Shown: positions 7,754 to 14,692 of the stretch, one piece after another
Layout of the letters: each line of letters opens with the position of its first letter
How positions within the stretch are numbered: position 1 is the first letter of the stretch
Assembly: GCA_003162255.1 (NCBI GenBank)
Contig: PMMJ01000550.1
Span: forward strand, 880 to 17,915
DNA from: Acidobacteriaceae bacterium
GTDB taxonomy: Bacteria; Acidobacteriota; Terriglobia; Terriglobales; Acidobacteriaceae
Length of the DNA: 17,036 nt
Direction of reading: 5' to 3'
The notes under the pieces: model-generated
Told to the model about the DNA's origin: nothing
Databases searched by the model: none
What the model saw: the letters and a program-made list of their open reading frames with translations, nothing else
Translations under genes and position numbers: made by a program

Positions 7754-7774
7754 GATTTTGTGTAAGATTTTGTG
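7754..7774 (-). repeat. Tandem 9-bp direct repeat abutting the -35 box (candidate operator)
   Basis: Minus strand: CACAAAATC, TTA, CACAAAATC (forward GATTTTGTG at 7754-7762 and 7766-7774). The two exact copies have a 12-bp period, about one helical turn, and end 1 bp from the TTGCCC -35 element. Direct repeats at this spacing and position resemble OmpR/PhoB-type activator sites (family knowledge); the regulator is not in this window. Confidence 0.5.
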
Positions 7775-7852
7775 AAAAGTGGGGTTGAGGACGTGAGCAA
7801 TGTCCAATCCCATTTGCCCTGGAAGGAGCAAAAAAAACGGTTGAGTAATCCC

Positions 7853-7881
7853 TTGACAACCGGCGATAGTTGGACTAACTT
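7853..7881 (+). promoter_or_regulatory. Putative sigma-70-like promoter for the rightward genes
   Basis: A perfect -35 TTGACA (7853-7858), a 17-nt spacer and a weak -10 TAACTT (7876-7881, 3/6) lie 25 bp before ATG 7906. The short leader to 7906 would favour the alternative start at 7921. The -10 match is poor, so confidence is moderate. Confidence 0.5.
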
Positions 7882-7905
7882 CTCCGAATCTCAAAATGGG
7901 TCGAG

Positions 7906-8742
7906 ATGGGGGTGGCGTCGATGCTTCAAGGGGCCCCATTGATTAATGTTGTTCCGCTTGCGTTAGCATCATTACTATTGCTGGGTGGTAACTCGTCAGC
8001 CAGCGGCCAGAATCGCAATCAGGGATACACTAAACCGGCCGGAACGGCGAGCCCGCCAGCATCCACCAGAAGCCAGGTTGGCTCTACGCGAACACAACCG
8101 GTCGGCACACCGAGTGGCGGCAAGGGCGGAGTCCGTCCAGGCGGCGGCAAAGGCGGGACCCCTGTGCACACGGGTTCAGGTGGTGGCAGCGATACGGGTG
8201 CTATTGCGGCCGGAGCGATCGGCGCTGCGATTGTCGGCGTGTCTCTGTTTGAACACCTTCATCACGCGCACGGGCAAGATGAAGGCCACACCGTGCAACG
8301 GCTGAGTTTAACCCTGCGCTATCCGGAGGATTGGCAACAGAACCCGCGCCTTAACCTGGATGATGACCCAATTAGCTTCAACAACTTCGGTAGTTCCTAC
8401 GTCCGAGGGGGCATCATTCCGCCCGGTGGCGCGGATATCGACGTCGCCCGTTTCCCAGTCGCTAATCGCCAGATTTCCGAAGTCATCGCTAGCGAGTTGG
8501 CAGACGCGGATAAAAAGACGATTGACTCGCATACCTTCAAAGTGGATGGGCAAAAAGCAACGCGGGTGTTCTACACCGACGTGTATGCCCCCAATTTTTC
8601 CTATACCAATGTGGCGATCTACTTGGCCCGGGCGGACGGACTTTATAAGTTCTTTCTGACCTATCATCAGGGCGATTCCCACGAGAAGAATTTTAACGAC
8701 GATTTTGAGTACATACTCAAGTCGGTGCGTTTCCAACACTAG
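7906..8742 (+). CDS. Secreted protein with C-terminal PsbP-like domain
   Basis: 278 residues. A signal peptide lies at about 10-33 (INVVPLALASLLLLGG, then SSASG). Residues 35-105 are a Gly/Ser/Thr/Pro-rich linker with GGKGG motifs, and 101-118 are a small Ala/Gly hydrophobic patch. Residues 130-278 form an alpha/beta domain beginning LSLTLRYPEDW and ending with a hydrophobic helix and strand (DDFEYILKSVRF). This pattern resembles the PsbP/Mog1 fold (DUF1795-like); the assignment is by pattern and not certain. It is probably exported to the periplasm or cell surface. ATG 7906 has a weak ribosome site; ATG 7921 follows GGGGGTGG and may be the true start. It is the first gene of the rightward run, 27 nt before the BON lipoprotein. 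Confidence 0.72.
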   Translation: MGVASMLQGAPLINVVPLALASLLLLGGNSSASGQNRNQGYTKPAGTASPPASTRSQVGSTRTQPVGTPSGGKGGVRPGGGKGGTPVHTGSGGGSDTGAIAAGAIGAAIVGVSLFEHLHHAHGQDEGHTVQRLSLTLRYPEDWQQNPRLNLDDDPISFNNFGSSYVRGGIIPPGGADIDVARFPVANRQISEVIASELADADKKTIDSHTFKVDGQKATRVFYTDVYAPNFSYTNVAIYLARADGLYKFFLTYHQGDSHEKNFNDDFEYILKSVRFQH

Positions 8743-8769
8743 TTTTCGGAAACGACAAAGGGGATCCGC

Positions 8770-9846
8770 ATGCTAATACCATCACGCCACTCTGTAACTC
8801 GTGGAGCGAAGAGTCGGAGAGGGTTGGTCTCTCTGCTCTTGTGCTGTCTGCTGCTTTCGGCGTGCAGCCGGAAACCTGATGACCAGCTCATCGTGCAGGA
8901 AGTGCAAGCCCGGTTTTTCCAGGACACCACGTTGAAGGCACGTGATATCCACGTTGCATGCGCCGATGGTTCCGTGACCCTGACGGGCGAGGTCAACCAG
9001 GAAAGCGAAAAGCTGGCGGCGGGCCATCTTGCCGGTCAAGTGCCTGGCGTGAAGCAAGTCGTGATTTCACTGAACGTGGTTACAGTGGCAACTGCGACGG
9101 GAAGCAATTCGACGCCGCCGCAAACTCCGGCCCCAGCACAGCCGTCTGCCCCAGTGGCAACCCCAGTTCCGGTTGCGACGGGAAGCAATTCGACAGCGCC
9201 GCAAACTCCGACCCCAGCACAGCCGTCTGCCCCAGCGGCAACCTCGGTTCCGGTTGCGACGGGAGGCAATTCGACAGCGCCGCGAACTCCGCCTTCAGCA
9301 CCATCGCCCGTCACAACGGCAACCTCAGGGTCGCAGGGTACGACTTCACCAGCGCCGGTTGCCAAAACTTGGAACGACCCCATTGATCAGTATCTCGCGC
9401 GCAAGCCCAGCCCCAAAACGCCATCGCCACTCACGGGGCGGGGCCCAGTTTTTGAATCCGACGGCAAGCAATATACGATTGATCCCCGTTTGATCGTGGC
9501 AATTTCCGGCGCCGAGACCAGTTTTGCCATCGGCAAGTGCCACAAGACCCCGGTCACCGCGACAAGAAATGCATGGAATTGGTTCTGGTGCTATGGCAAC
9601 AACAGCTGTGGCACGGACGTTTGCAACAACTCCGCCTTCGATACATGGGACAGCGGCATTAAGACCGTCAGCAAGTATGTGGAGCGAAACTACGTGATGA
9701 AAGGGCTGACCGACGTCAGGAAGATACAAACCAAGTACTGTACCGAGGGGTGCGATTACTGGGTGAAGAACGTGGATGCTTTCATGCAACAGATGGGAGG
9801 AGATCCCGAGAACCTTACTCCGGCGTCGCCCAATCCAAAGCGGTAG
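8770..9846 (+). CDS. Lipoprotein: BON domain, repeat linker, lysozyme-like domain
   Basis: 358 residues. A lipoprotein signal peptide ends in lipobox LLSAC (C32), so it is membrane-tethered. Residues 39-106 are a BON domain (VTLTGEVNQ, then VKQVVISLNVV), a fold linked to envelope or phospholipid binding in OsmY-type proteins. Residues 108-198 are a Pro/Thr/Ala-rich linker encoded by an 81-bp tandem repeat. Residues 225-345 resemble a lysozyme/glucosaminidase-type domain: YTIDPRLIVAISGAETSF has the usual helix plus catalytic-Glu context (E249). Six cysteines (257, 274, 280, 285, 324, 328) suggest disulfides. A peptidoglycan-lytic role in the periplasm is inferred. The start has AAAGGGG 7 nt upstream. 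A BON plus lysozyme-like fusion is unusual as far as I know. Confidence 0.82.
   Translation: MLIPSRHSVTRGAKSRRGLVSLLLCCLLLSACSRKPDDQLIVQEVQARFFQDTTLKARDIHVACADGSVTLTGEVNQESEKLAAGHLAGQVPGVKQVVISLNVVTVATATGSNSTPPQTPAPAQPSAPVATPVPVATGSNSTAPQTPTPAQPSAPAATSVPVATGGNSTAPRTPPSAPSPVTTATSGSQGTTSPAPVAKTWNDPIDQYLARKPSPKTPSPLTGRGPVFESDGKQYTIDPRLIVAISGAETSFAIGKCHKTPVTATRNAWNWFWCYGNNSCGTDVCNNSAFDTWDSGIKTVSKYVERNYVMKGLTDVRKIQTKYCTEGCDYWVKNVDAFMQQMGGDPENLTPASPNPKR
9094..9300 (+). repeat. 81-bp in-frame tandem repeat (about 2.5 copies)
   Basis: The motif GCGACGGGAAGCAATTCGAC starts at 9094 and 9175, and a one-base variant (GGGAGG) starts at 9256. That is a period of exactly 81 bp (27 codons). Copies 1 and 2 are near-identical; the third is partial and diverges after about 45 bp. 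It encodes the Pro/Thr/Ala-rich linker of the BON lipoprotein and keeps other frames open, which explains spurious overlapping open frames here. Confidence 0.85.
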
Positions 9847-10008
9847 GCTCAGAGCAAAGCCTGCTGGAGCGAGGAAAGAATCCGAATGGACACGTTATGG
9901 GGTTTGCGCAGCCCGTCTTCCGGCCGCTGCTTCCCAGTCTACTGATTCGGCCGATTTCTGCGTCGATACCAACCTGTATTGCCTGCGTCTTGCCAACTGG
10001 GGGATCAA

Positions 10009-10881
10009 ATGGTGTATCGGGGATTCGTGGTTTGGGCAATTGGGATTGTGGTCGTTCTCGGCGCATTTCTGGCTTTTGTTGCCGCTGGATGGCCCGGCAC
10101 CGAGAACTGCTGTATCTATGATCCCACGACTACGAATCCATGCAAGGACCGCAAGTTGGACAAAAACAATGCCTGCTATTGCGAGGCTTTCAAAGCCGCC
10201 GAAGCGAAGTCGGGCGCGCCCGGAGTACGCCAGCCAGTGAACACCTGGTTCAATCTTTATTCGATCCTCACGTCCTTGCTGGTCGCAGTCTTCGTCTATC
10301 TTGATCGTGCCAACGGGAATGCCACCAGCCCTATCCGTTCGGACAGTTGGCTGCCGGACGTCTATATCTTCGCCGTGCTTTTTCTCGGACTCGGTAGTAT
10401 GTGGTTCCATGGCTCGCTCAAAGCCTGGGGTGGCACCATGGACATACTATCGATGTTCGTGTACGCAGCCTTTATCGTGTTTTACACCATCCACCGCCTG
10501 TGGAATGCGGAGTGGTTCTTTTGGGTGTTTTATCCGATCACAGTACTGGCATTCACCATTGTGGGTTCGCTGTGGCAGTGGGAATATAACTCCCTGGTGT
10601 TGATTCTCATTCTCGTGGCGGCATATTTGACCTTCGAGGTAATCGTTTGGGTCCGCACTGGAACTGTGATGCAGGGCAAGCCCTTAACCGTCGGTCTCTG
10701 GATAGCAGCCGTTGCGTGCATTATTGCCGCTACGATCTTCTGGACGTTGTCTCAAACCGGAGGTCCCCTCTGTGATCCCAACAGTGCATTCCAGCCTCAC
10801 GGATTGCTCTGGCATCCCCTGGCCGGCGCGATGGCGGTGCTTCTTTACTTCTACTGGCGCGAGGACGAACAGTCCGCCTAA
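10009..10881 (+). CDS. Second CREST-superfamily membrane protein (ceramidase-like)
   Basis: 290 residues with about seven helices. From ATG 10009 the CREST pattern is: CYCE (C58, E59); QPVNTWFN (Q75, N78, N82); S130 and H134 in SMWFHGS; D145 (TMDILSM); and H264 and H269 in HGLLWH. The S-4-H and H-11-D spacings match the ACER3-type zinc site, but the last two His are five apart instead of four, and the Ca2+-ligand Glu position is Gln. An extra cysteine-containing loop (residues 34-70) precedes the first motif. A membrane lipid-directed hydrolase is inferred; activity is less certain than for the copy at 4644-5531. The TTG at 9979 was rejected in favour of ATG 10009, which follows GGGGG. It is 162 nt after the BON lipoprotein and 58 nt before the GlgX-like gene. 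Confidence 0.78.
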   Translation: MVYRGFVVWAIGIVVVLGAFLAFVAAGWPGTENCCIYDPTTTNPCKDRKLDKNNACYCEAFKAAEAKSGAPGVRQPVNTWFNLYSILTSLLVAVFVYLDRANGNATSPIRSDSWLPDVYIFAVLFLGLGSMWFHGSLKAWGGTMDILSMFVYAAFIVFYTIHRLWNAEWFFWVFYPITVLAFTIVGSLWQWEYNSLVLILILVAAYLTFEVIVWVRTGTVMQGKPLTVGLWIAAVACIIAATIFWTLSQTGGPLCDPNSAFQPHGLLWHPLAGAMAVLLYFYWREDEQSA

Positions 10882-10939
10882 CGCAAGAACGGTATAGGGT
10901 AAGCCGGCACCATGCCCCTAAGCGAGGAGGAACGACCAT

Positions 10940-13039
10940 ATGGCGAACGTTGCATCCATCATCGAACTCCAAGCCGCTCTTCAGGCGGGAAAGGGATCTC
11001 CGTACCCGCTGGGTGCGACGCCAGATGCCGACGGCGTAAATTTCTCGCTTTTTTCCAAGAATGCAACTGGAGTAGAACTGCTGCTGTTCAAGTCGGACGA
11101 TCTCGTGCCCTTCCAGACCTTTCGATTCGATCCCTACGTCAACAAGACATTCCACTTCTGGCACATCCACATTCGCGGGTTAACCGCCGGCATGCACTAT
11201 GCTTACCGCGTGGACGGCCCCTCCGATCTTAGCGCCGGACATCGCTTCAATCGCAAGAAGGTATTAATCGATCCGTTTGCCAGGGGCAACACGGATAATC
11301 TGTGGAAACGCGCTGACGCGTGCGGAACGGAAGACAATGTCGCGACTTCGATGCGCTCGGTCGTCGTCGATTCCGAAGGTTATGACTGGGAAGGTGATCA
11401 ACCTCTGAATCGGCCGATGGAGGACACGATCATCTACGAACTCCATGCCGGTGGGTTTACGAAATCACCGTCATCCGGCGTGGCCCATCCCGGTACGTTT
11501 TCTGGAATCATCGAGAAGATCCCCTACCTGAAGGAGTTAGGCATTACCGCCGTGGAACTGCTGCCGGTGTTCGACTTTGACGAGAAGGACGTGCTCCGAG
11601 TGGTGGACGGAAAGCCGCTTACGAATTACTGGGGCTACAGTACGATCGGCTTCTTTGCTCCCCAAAGCGCGTATTGCGTTAAACCCGAAACCGGCGAACA
11701 TCTCAAAGAATTTCGCGACATGGTCAAGGCCTTACACAAAGCCGGGATCGAAGTCATCCTGGATGTCGTTTTCAATCACACCGATGAGGGAAATCACTTG
11801 GGACCGGTGTACTGCTTCAAAGGAGTAGACAATCGCGTCCATTACTTTCTGGTGCCGTCGGACATGCGTTTCTACTCCGACTTTTCGGGTTGTGGCAACA
11901 CCTTCAATTGCAATCATCCACTGGCTCAAAAATTGATTGTCCAATCTCTTCGCTACTGGGTTCGCGAGGCTCATGTGGATGGATTCCGGTTCGATGAGGG
12001 ATCGATTCTGTCGCGTGGCGAGGACGGCCTCCCGTGCGATCATCCGCCCGTGGTGTGGCAGATTGAACTCGACGAGGAGTTGGCTAATTCCAAGGTGATC
12101 GCCGAAGCTTGGGACGCTGCGGGGCTCTATCAGATCGGCCATTTTCCCGGTGACCGATGGTCGGAGTGGAACGGGCGCTATCGCGACGATATCCGTCGCT
12201 TTGTCAAGGGAGATCCCGGACTGATTGGTAGCGTGGCCTCCCGTTTGGCCGGCAGTTCCGATCTGTATCAAGCGCGCAGTCAGCAACCGGTCAACAGCAT
12301 CAACTTCATCACCTGCCACGATGGCTTCACCCTGAATGATCTAGTTTCTTACAACGGCAAGCACAACGAGGCGAATGGCGAAAACAATCGGGATGGTATC
12401 AATGACAACCTGAGCTGGAACTGCGGTGAGGAGGGTGACGCCACCGATCCCGCAGTCGAGGCGCTGCGCAATCGACAGATCCGGAACTTCGCAGCCATCC
12501 TGCTGCTTTCTCGCGGCGTTCCCATGTTTGTGGCGGGAGATGAGGTCCGGCGCACCCAGAACGGTAACAACAACGCCTACTGCCAGGACAATGAGGTCAG
12601 TTGGTTTGACTGGAATCTAGTCGACGAGCGTCCCGATATGTTCCGCTTCTGGAAAGGGATGATTCAATTCCGGAAAGAGCACCCGACCTTGCGCAGTCGA
12701 TATTTCTTCAACGGGGCAGTCAATGAGAGAGGGTTAGCAGATGTGTCCTGGCACGGCTGCAAATTGAACAGCCCCGGCTGGTCCGATCCGTATGCTCGTG
12801 CGCTGGGCATGACCCTGGGCGGGTTCTATGGTGAAGCAGATGTTCATGTCATTCTGAACATGTATTGGGATGGCCTCGATTTCGAACTGCCGCCGCTCGA
12901 CGGGAGGTGCTGGTTCAAAGCGATCGATACGGCTGAGCCCTCTCCCCGCGATATCGTCGATCCCGGCGAGGAAGTCAAAGTCGCTGGCAGTTCCTGGCGG
13001 GTGCGGGAGCGCAGCATTGTTGTGCTGATCTCAAGATAG
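10940..13039 (+). CDS. glgX: GlgX/isoamylase-type glycogen debranching enzyme
   Basis: 699 residues, normal length for the GH13 debranching (isoamylase/TreX/GlgX) group, which cleaves alpha-1,6 branches in glycogen in the cytoplasm. Residues 20-110 are the CBM48-like N-terminal domain (PYPLGATPDADGVNFSLFSK). The GH13 barrel follows with DVVFNH (275-280), GFRFDEGS with nucleophile D352, VIAEAWD with acid/base E389, and CHD with D461. The family signature HNEANGENNRDG begins near 475, and a C-terminal beta domain closes the protein. DEGSILSR replaces the more usual DLASIL after the nucleophile. The start is firm: GAGGAGGAACGACCAT precedes ATG 10940. The gene could be in the CREST operon or separately expressed. 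glgX is a functional name; treX would be equally defensible. Confidence 0.92.
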   Translation: MANVASIIELQAALQAGKGSPYPLGATPDADGVNFSLFSKNATGVELLLFKSDDLVPFQTFRFDPYVNKTFHFWHIHIRGLTAGMHYAYRVDGPSDLSAGHRFNRKKVLIDPFARGNTDNLWKRADACGTEDNVATSMRSVVVDSEGYDWEGDQPLNRPMEDTIIYELHAGGFTKSPSSGVAHPGTFSGIIEKIPYLKELGITAVELLPVFDFDEKDVLRVVDGKPLTNYWGYSTIGFFAPQSAYCVKPETGEHLKEFRDMVKALHKAGIEVILDVVFNHTDEGNHLGPVYCFKGVDNRVHYFLVPSDMRFYSDFSGCGNTFNCNHPLAQKLIVQSLRYWVREAHVDGFRFDEGSILSRGEDGLPCDHPPVVWQIELDEELANSKVIAEAWDAAGLYQIGHFPGDRWSEWNGRYRDDIRRFVKGDPGLIGSVASRLAGSSDLYQARSQQPVNSINFITCHDGFTLNDLVSYNGKHNEANGENNRDGINDNLSWNCGEEGDATDPAVEALRNRQIRNFAAILLLSRGVPMFVAGDEVRRTQNGNNNAYCQDNEVSWFDWNLVDERPDMFRFWKGMIQFRKEHPTLRSRYFFNGAVNERGLADVSWHGCKLNSPGWSDPYARALGMTLGGFYGEADVHVILNMYWDGLDFELPPLDGRCWFKAIDTAEPSPRDIVDPGEEVKVAGSSWRVRERSIVVLISR

Positions 13040-13277
13040 TGTCTGTTTCTGTCTCCGACCCGAGCAGCAGAGCATCCTGACCGCGCATACCGGGCCGACT
13101 GATCCGAGCGGGCCGCCGAGTTTTATAACGAGGTCGAGAACCGGATTGCCAAAAACCATTTCGCGCTGAAGAAGTGAGGCTCCCATTCGCGCATGTGTGG
13201 TCGAAAAGAGGTTGCCGTGGACGGCGAGTACACGATTCCCAGAGTTGAAGTCAGTCGGTGAGGGGGGAGCGACTCGC
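13040..13277 (+). other. Intergenic DNA with short coding-like remnants
   Basis: No intact gene was seen. One plus-strand frame reads a coding-looking stretch at 13106-13177 (ERAAEFYNEVENRIAKNHF, then a stop) and, after that stop, MCGRKEVAVDGEYTIPRVEV at 13193-13261, followed by TGA. Both are short and interrupted, consistent with decay of an older gene, but chance cannot be excluded. Confidence 0.35.
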
Positions 13278-13521
13278 ATGGACATTTGCAGCACCTTACT
13301 TGATACGGATGCACCGCTGCTGGGGCAAGAAATCGGACGGCGTCAGGCCATCGGTGGAGTTGATGCGGCCGGTGGGATTGCCCTGAAGATTCTGCCCAAA
13401 ATGAAAGACGGCATGGTTCTTCCGCGAGTTCCGCGACAAGACGAAACTCTCTCCGGAGCTGATGTGTATTCCGATCGATGTCGTTCTCAAGCTGACCGCA
13501 GATTCCCCTCAGGCGGTCTAG
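13278..13521 (+). pseudogene. Small frameshifted gene, unknown product
   Basis: GGGGGGAG followed 8 nt later by ATG 13278 gives a plausible start. The first frame reads MDICSTLLDTDAPLLGQEIG and on through GGVDAAGGIALKILPKMKDG. Past about 13413 that frame becomes atypical (Arg/Pro-rich). A shift of one base there gives WFFREFRDKTKLSPELMCIP and on to TAG 13519-13521, with normal amino-acid use. Removing one base in GGCATGG at about 13411-13416 would join them into a product of about 80 residues. No family was recognised. The stop overlaps the end of the convergent deacetylase gene by 4 nt. Either a recent frameshift or a sequence error. Confidence 0.45.
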
Positions 13522-14486
13522 GGCTGCGGCTGGTGCAGAGCTTTTGACCGCTCCATGACCCATTGCGGAAACACTGGAGTTTCCTGCGGAGGCTTGCCCT
13601 GGGTGATGGCCCAGCGCTCGAGCCAGCCTGTGCCCTCCTCGCCGACGAATGTGTCGGGAAGGCCATACGCTTGATCGCTAAGGGCGTCACCCAGCGTGAT
13701 GAAGCGATAGCCTCTCTTGCGCATGAGTTCGATCAGTTCACCGATATGGTCCGCCTCCAGTTGGTTGGCGTGGAGCAACAAAATCTGTTTCGGCTCGTAG
13801 CCGATCGTCTGCTTGGCAAGCTGTTCGGAATAGGCAAACACCTGGTCGCTATAGGAGAGATAGCTGCTTACCAGTTCCTGTTCCAGTGCGCTGTCGCTGC
13901 GTTTCTTGGCATCTTCGTAGACCCCGGCGTACATCCAGTCCCACGCGTCCAAGGTGACGGGAGCGATGCGGTAACCTCGGGCGACCAGAAATGCTTCAGC
14001 GTCGCGCCGCGTTTCGAGATCGCGGCCGGTGTCCAGGAAGGGATGCCGGAAGTATCTGAGCTTCATATTGCGCTCGGCGAGCAGCAACCGGGTGACGTTC
14101 TCGCCCTGGATCACATCGTCTTCCCACGCCTTCAGCCCCACCTGGTTGAGCGACATGTGGGTGTAAGTGTGATTGCCAAGCTCGAAACCATAGTCGAGCC
14201 ACATTTTGAGAGCCTTGATCCGTTCGTCAACCTCACCGAATTTGTAGAGTTTCCTTTCGTTAACGAACCCGACCACCGGGACCTTCTGATCGCGGAGCGT
14301 GCCCAGCAACCTGGAAGTCAGCTCGACGATCTCAGCCGCGGATATCAGGTTGGAGGACGCGGCAGGCAAGTCGTCGATCGTGATTGCAACCTGGCGGTCG
14401 GGCTGTGACGCAGCCCTTGAACTCACAGGCGCTGCGATGATGGAGACCACACAAACGACTACAAAAAATGCGCACAGCCGCTTCAT
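13518..14486 (-). CDS. Secreted polysaccharide deacetylase (CE4/NodB fold)
   Basis: 322 residues from ATG 14486. A signal peptide lies at 1-26 (MKRLCAFFVVVCVVSIIAAP, then cleavage near SSRAA). The NodB motifs are present in order: TIDD (D38, D39); HTYTH (H106, H110, metal ligands); RHPF (R147); LDAWDW (D180, W182); and LLLH (H239). It should remove N- or O-acetyl groups from a polysaccharide or peptidoglycan in the periplasm or outside (known for CE4); the substrate is not evident. The C-terminal 50 residues extend beyond the NodB core. The longer frame to 14585 was rejected because GGGGAGG precedes ATG 14486 and the signal peptide begins there. It is divergent from the glycosidase gene, with about 206 bp between. 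Confidence 0.9.
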   Translation of the reverse strand: MKRLCAFFVVVCVVSIIAAPVSSRAASQPDRQVAITIDDLPAASSNLISAAEIVELTSRLLGTLRDQKVPVVGFVNERKLYKFGEVDERIKALKMWLDYGFELGNHTYTHMSLNQVGLKAWEDDVIQGENVTRLLLAERNMKLRYFRHPFLDTGRDLETRRDAEAFLVARGYRIAPVTLDAWDWMYAGVYEDAKKRSDSALEQELVSSYLSYSDQVFAYSEQLAKQTIGYEPKQILLLHANQLEADHIGELIELMRKRGYRFITLGDALSDQAYGLPDTFVGEEGTGWLERWAITQGKPPQETPVFPQWVMERSKALHQPQP

Positions 14487-14692
14487 GAAAGTTCCTCCCC
14501 TGGTCAGTGACAAGTCAGCGGAAGGGGTATTAGAACACAAACGGAATTCATCTTCTGGGAAAGTGTGACGCGTGAGTGCTATCATTCGCTCCAGAAAGTG
14601 GATTTGGTATGCAGCATCGACAGTGCGAGGACATTGTGGCCGATCGAGCCCCGATGCCCTTGATTCATGTGGATGAAAGTGCGGTATCGGGA

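Larger units (their letters stand above)
7564..7905. other. Divergent intergenic regulatory region
   Basis: 342 bp between the divergent genes at 7563 (minus) and 7906 (plus). It holds both promoters, the direct repeat and the leader hairpin listed separately. A minus-strand open frame at 7643-7939 spans it but lacks gene-like composition and crosses the plus-strand gene start, so it was not called. The stretch 7780-7850 is A-rich in part (GGAGCAAAAAAAACGG) and shows no further recognisable element. Confidence 0.6.

Noticed and set aside
7643..7939. Minus-strand open frame across the divergent promoter region
   Set aside because: It overlaps both promoters and the plus-strand gene start, and lacks a ribosome site and recognisable features.
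9036..9493. Several long open frames on both strands over the BON lipoprotein linker
   Set aside because: They arise from the 81-bp tandem repeat, which keeps other frames open; only the lipoprotein frame has a lipobox and recognisable domains.
10925..10942. Shared ribosome-site pattern AGGAG-(A/G)A(A)CGAC before ATG at 1052, 2064 and 10940, considered as a regulatory motif
   Set aside because: Three instances of a Shine-Dalgarno with a similar spacer are too few to separate from chance or codon-context preference.
13563..14408. Plus-strand open frame of 281 codons opposite the deacetylase
   Set aside because: Antisense shadow; the minus strand has a signal peptide and all five NodB motifs.
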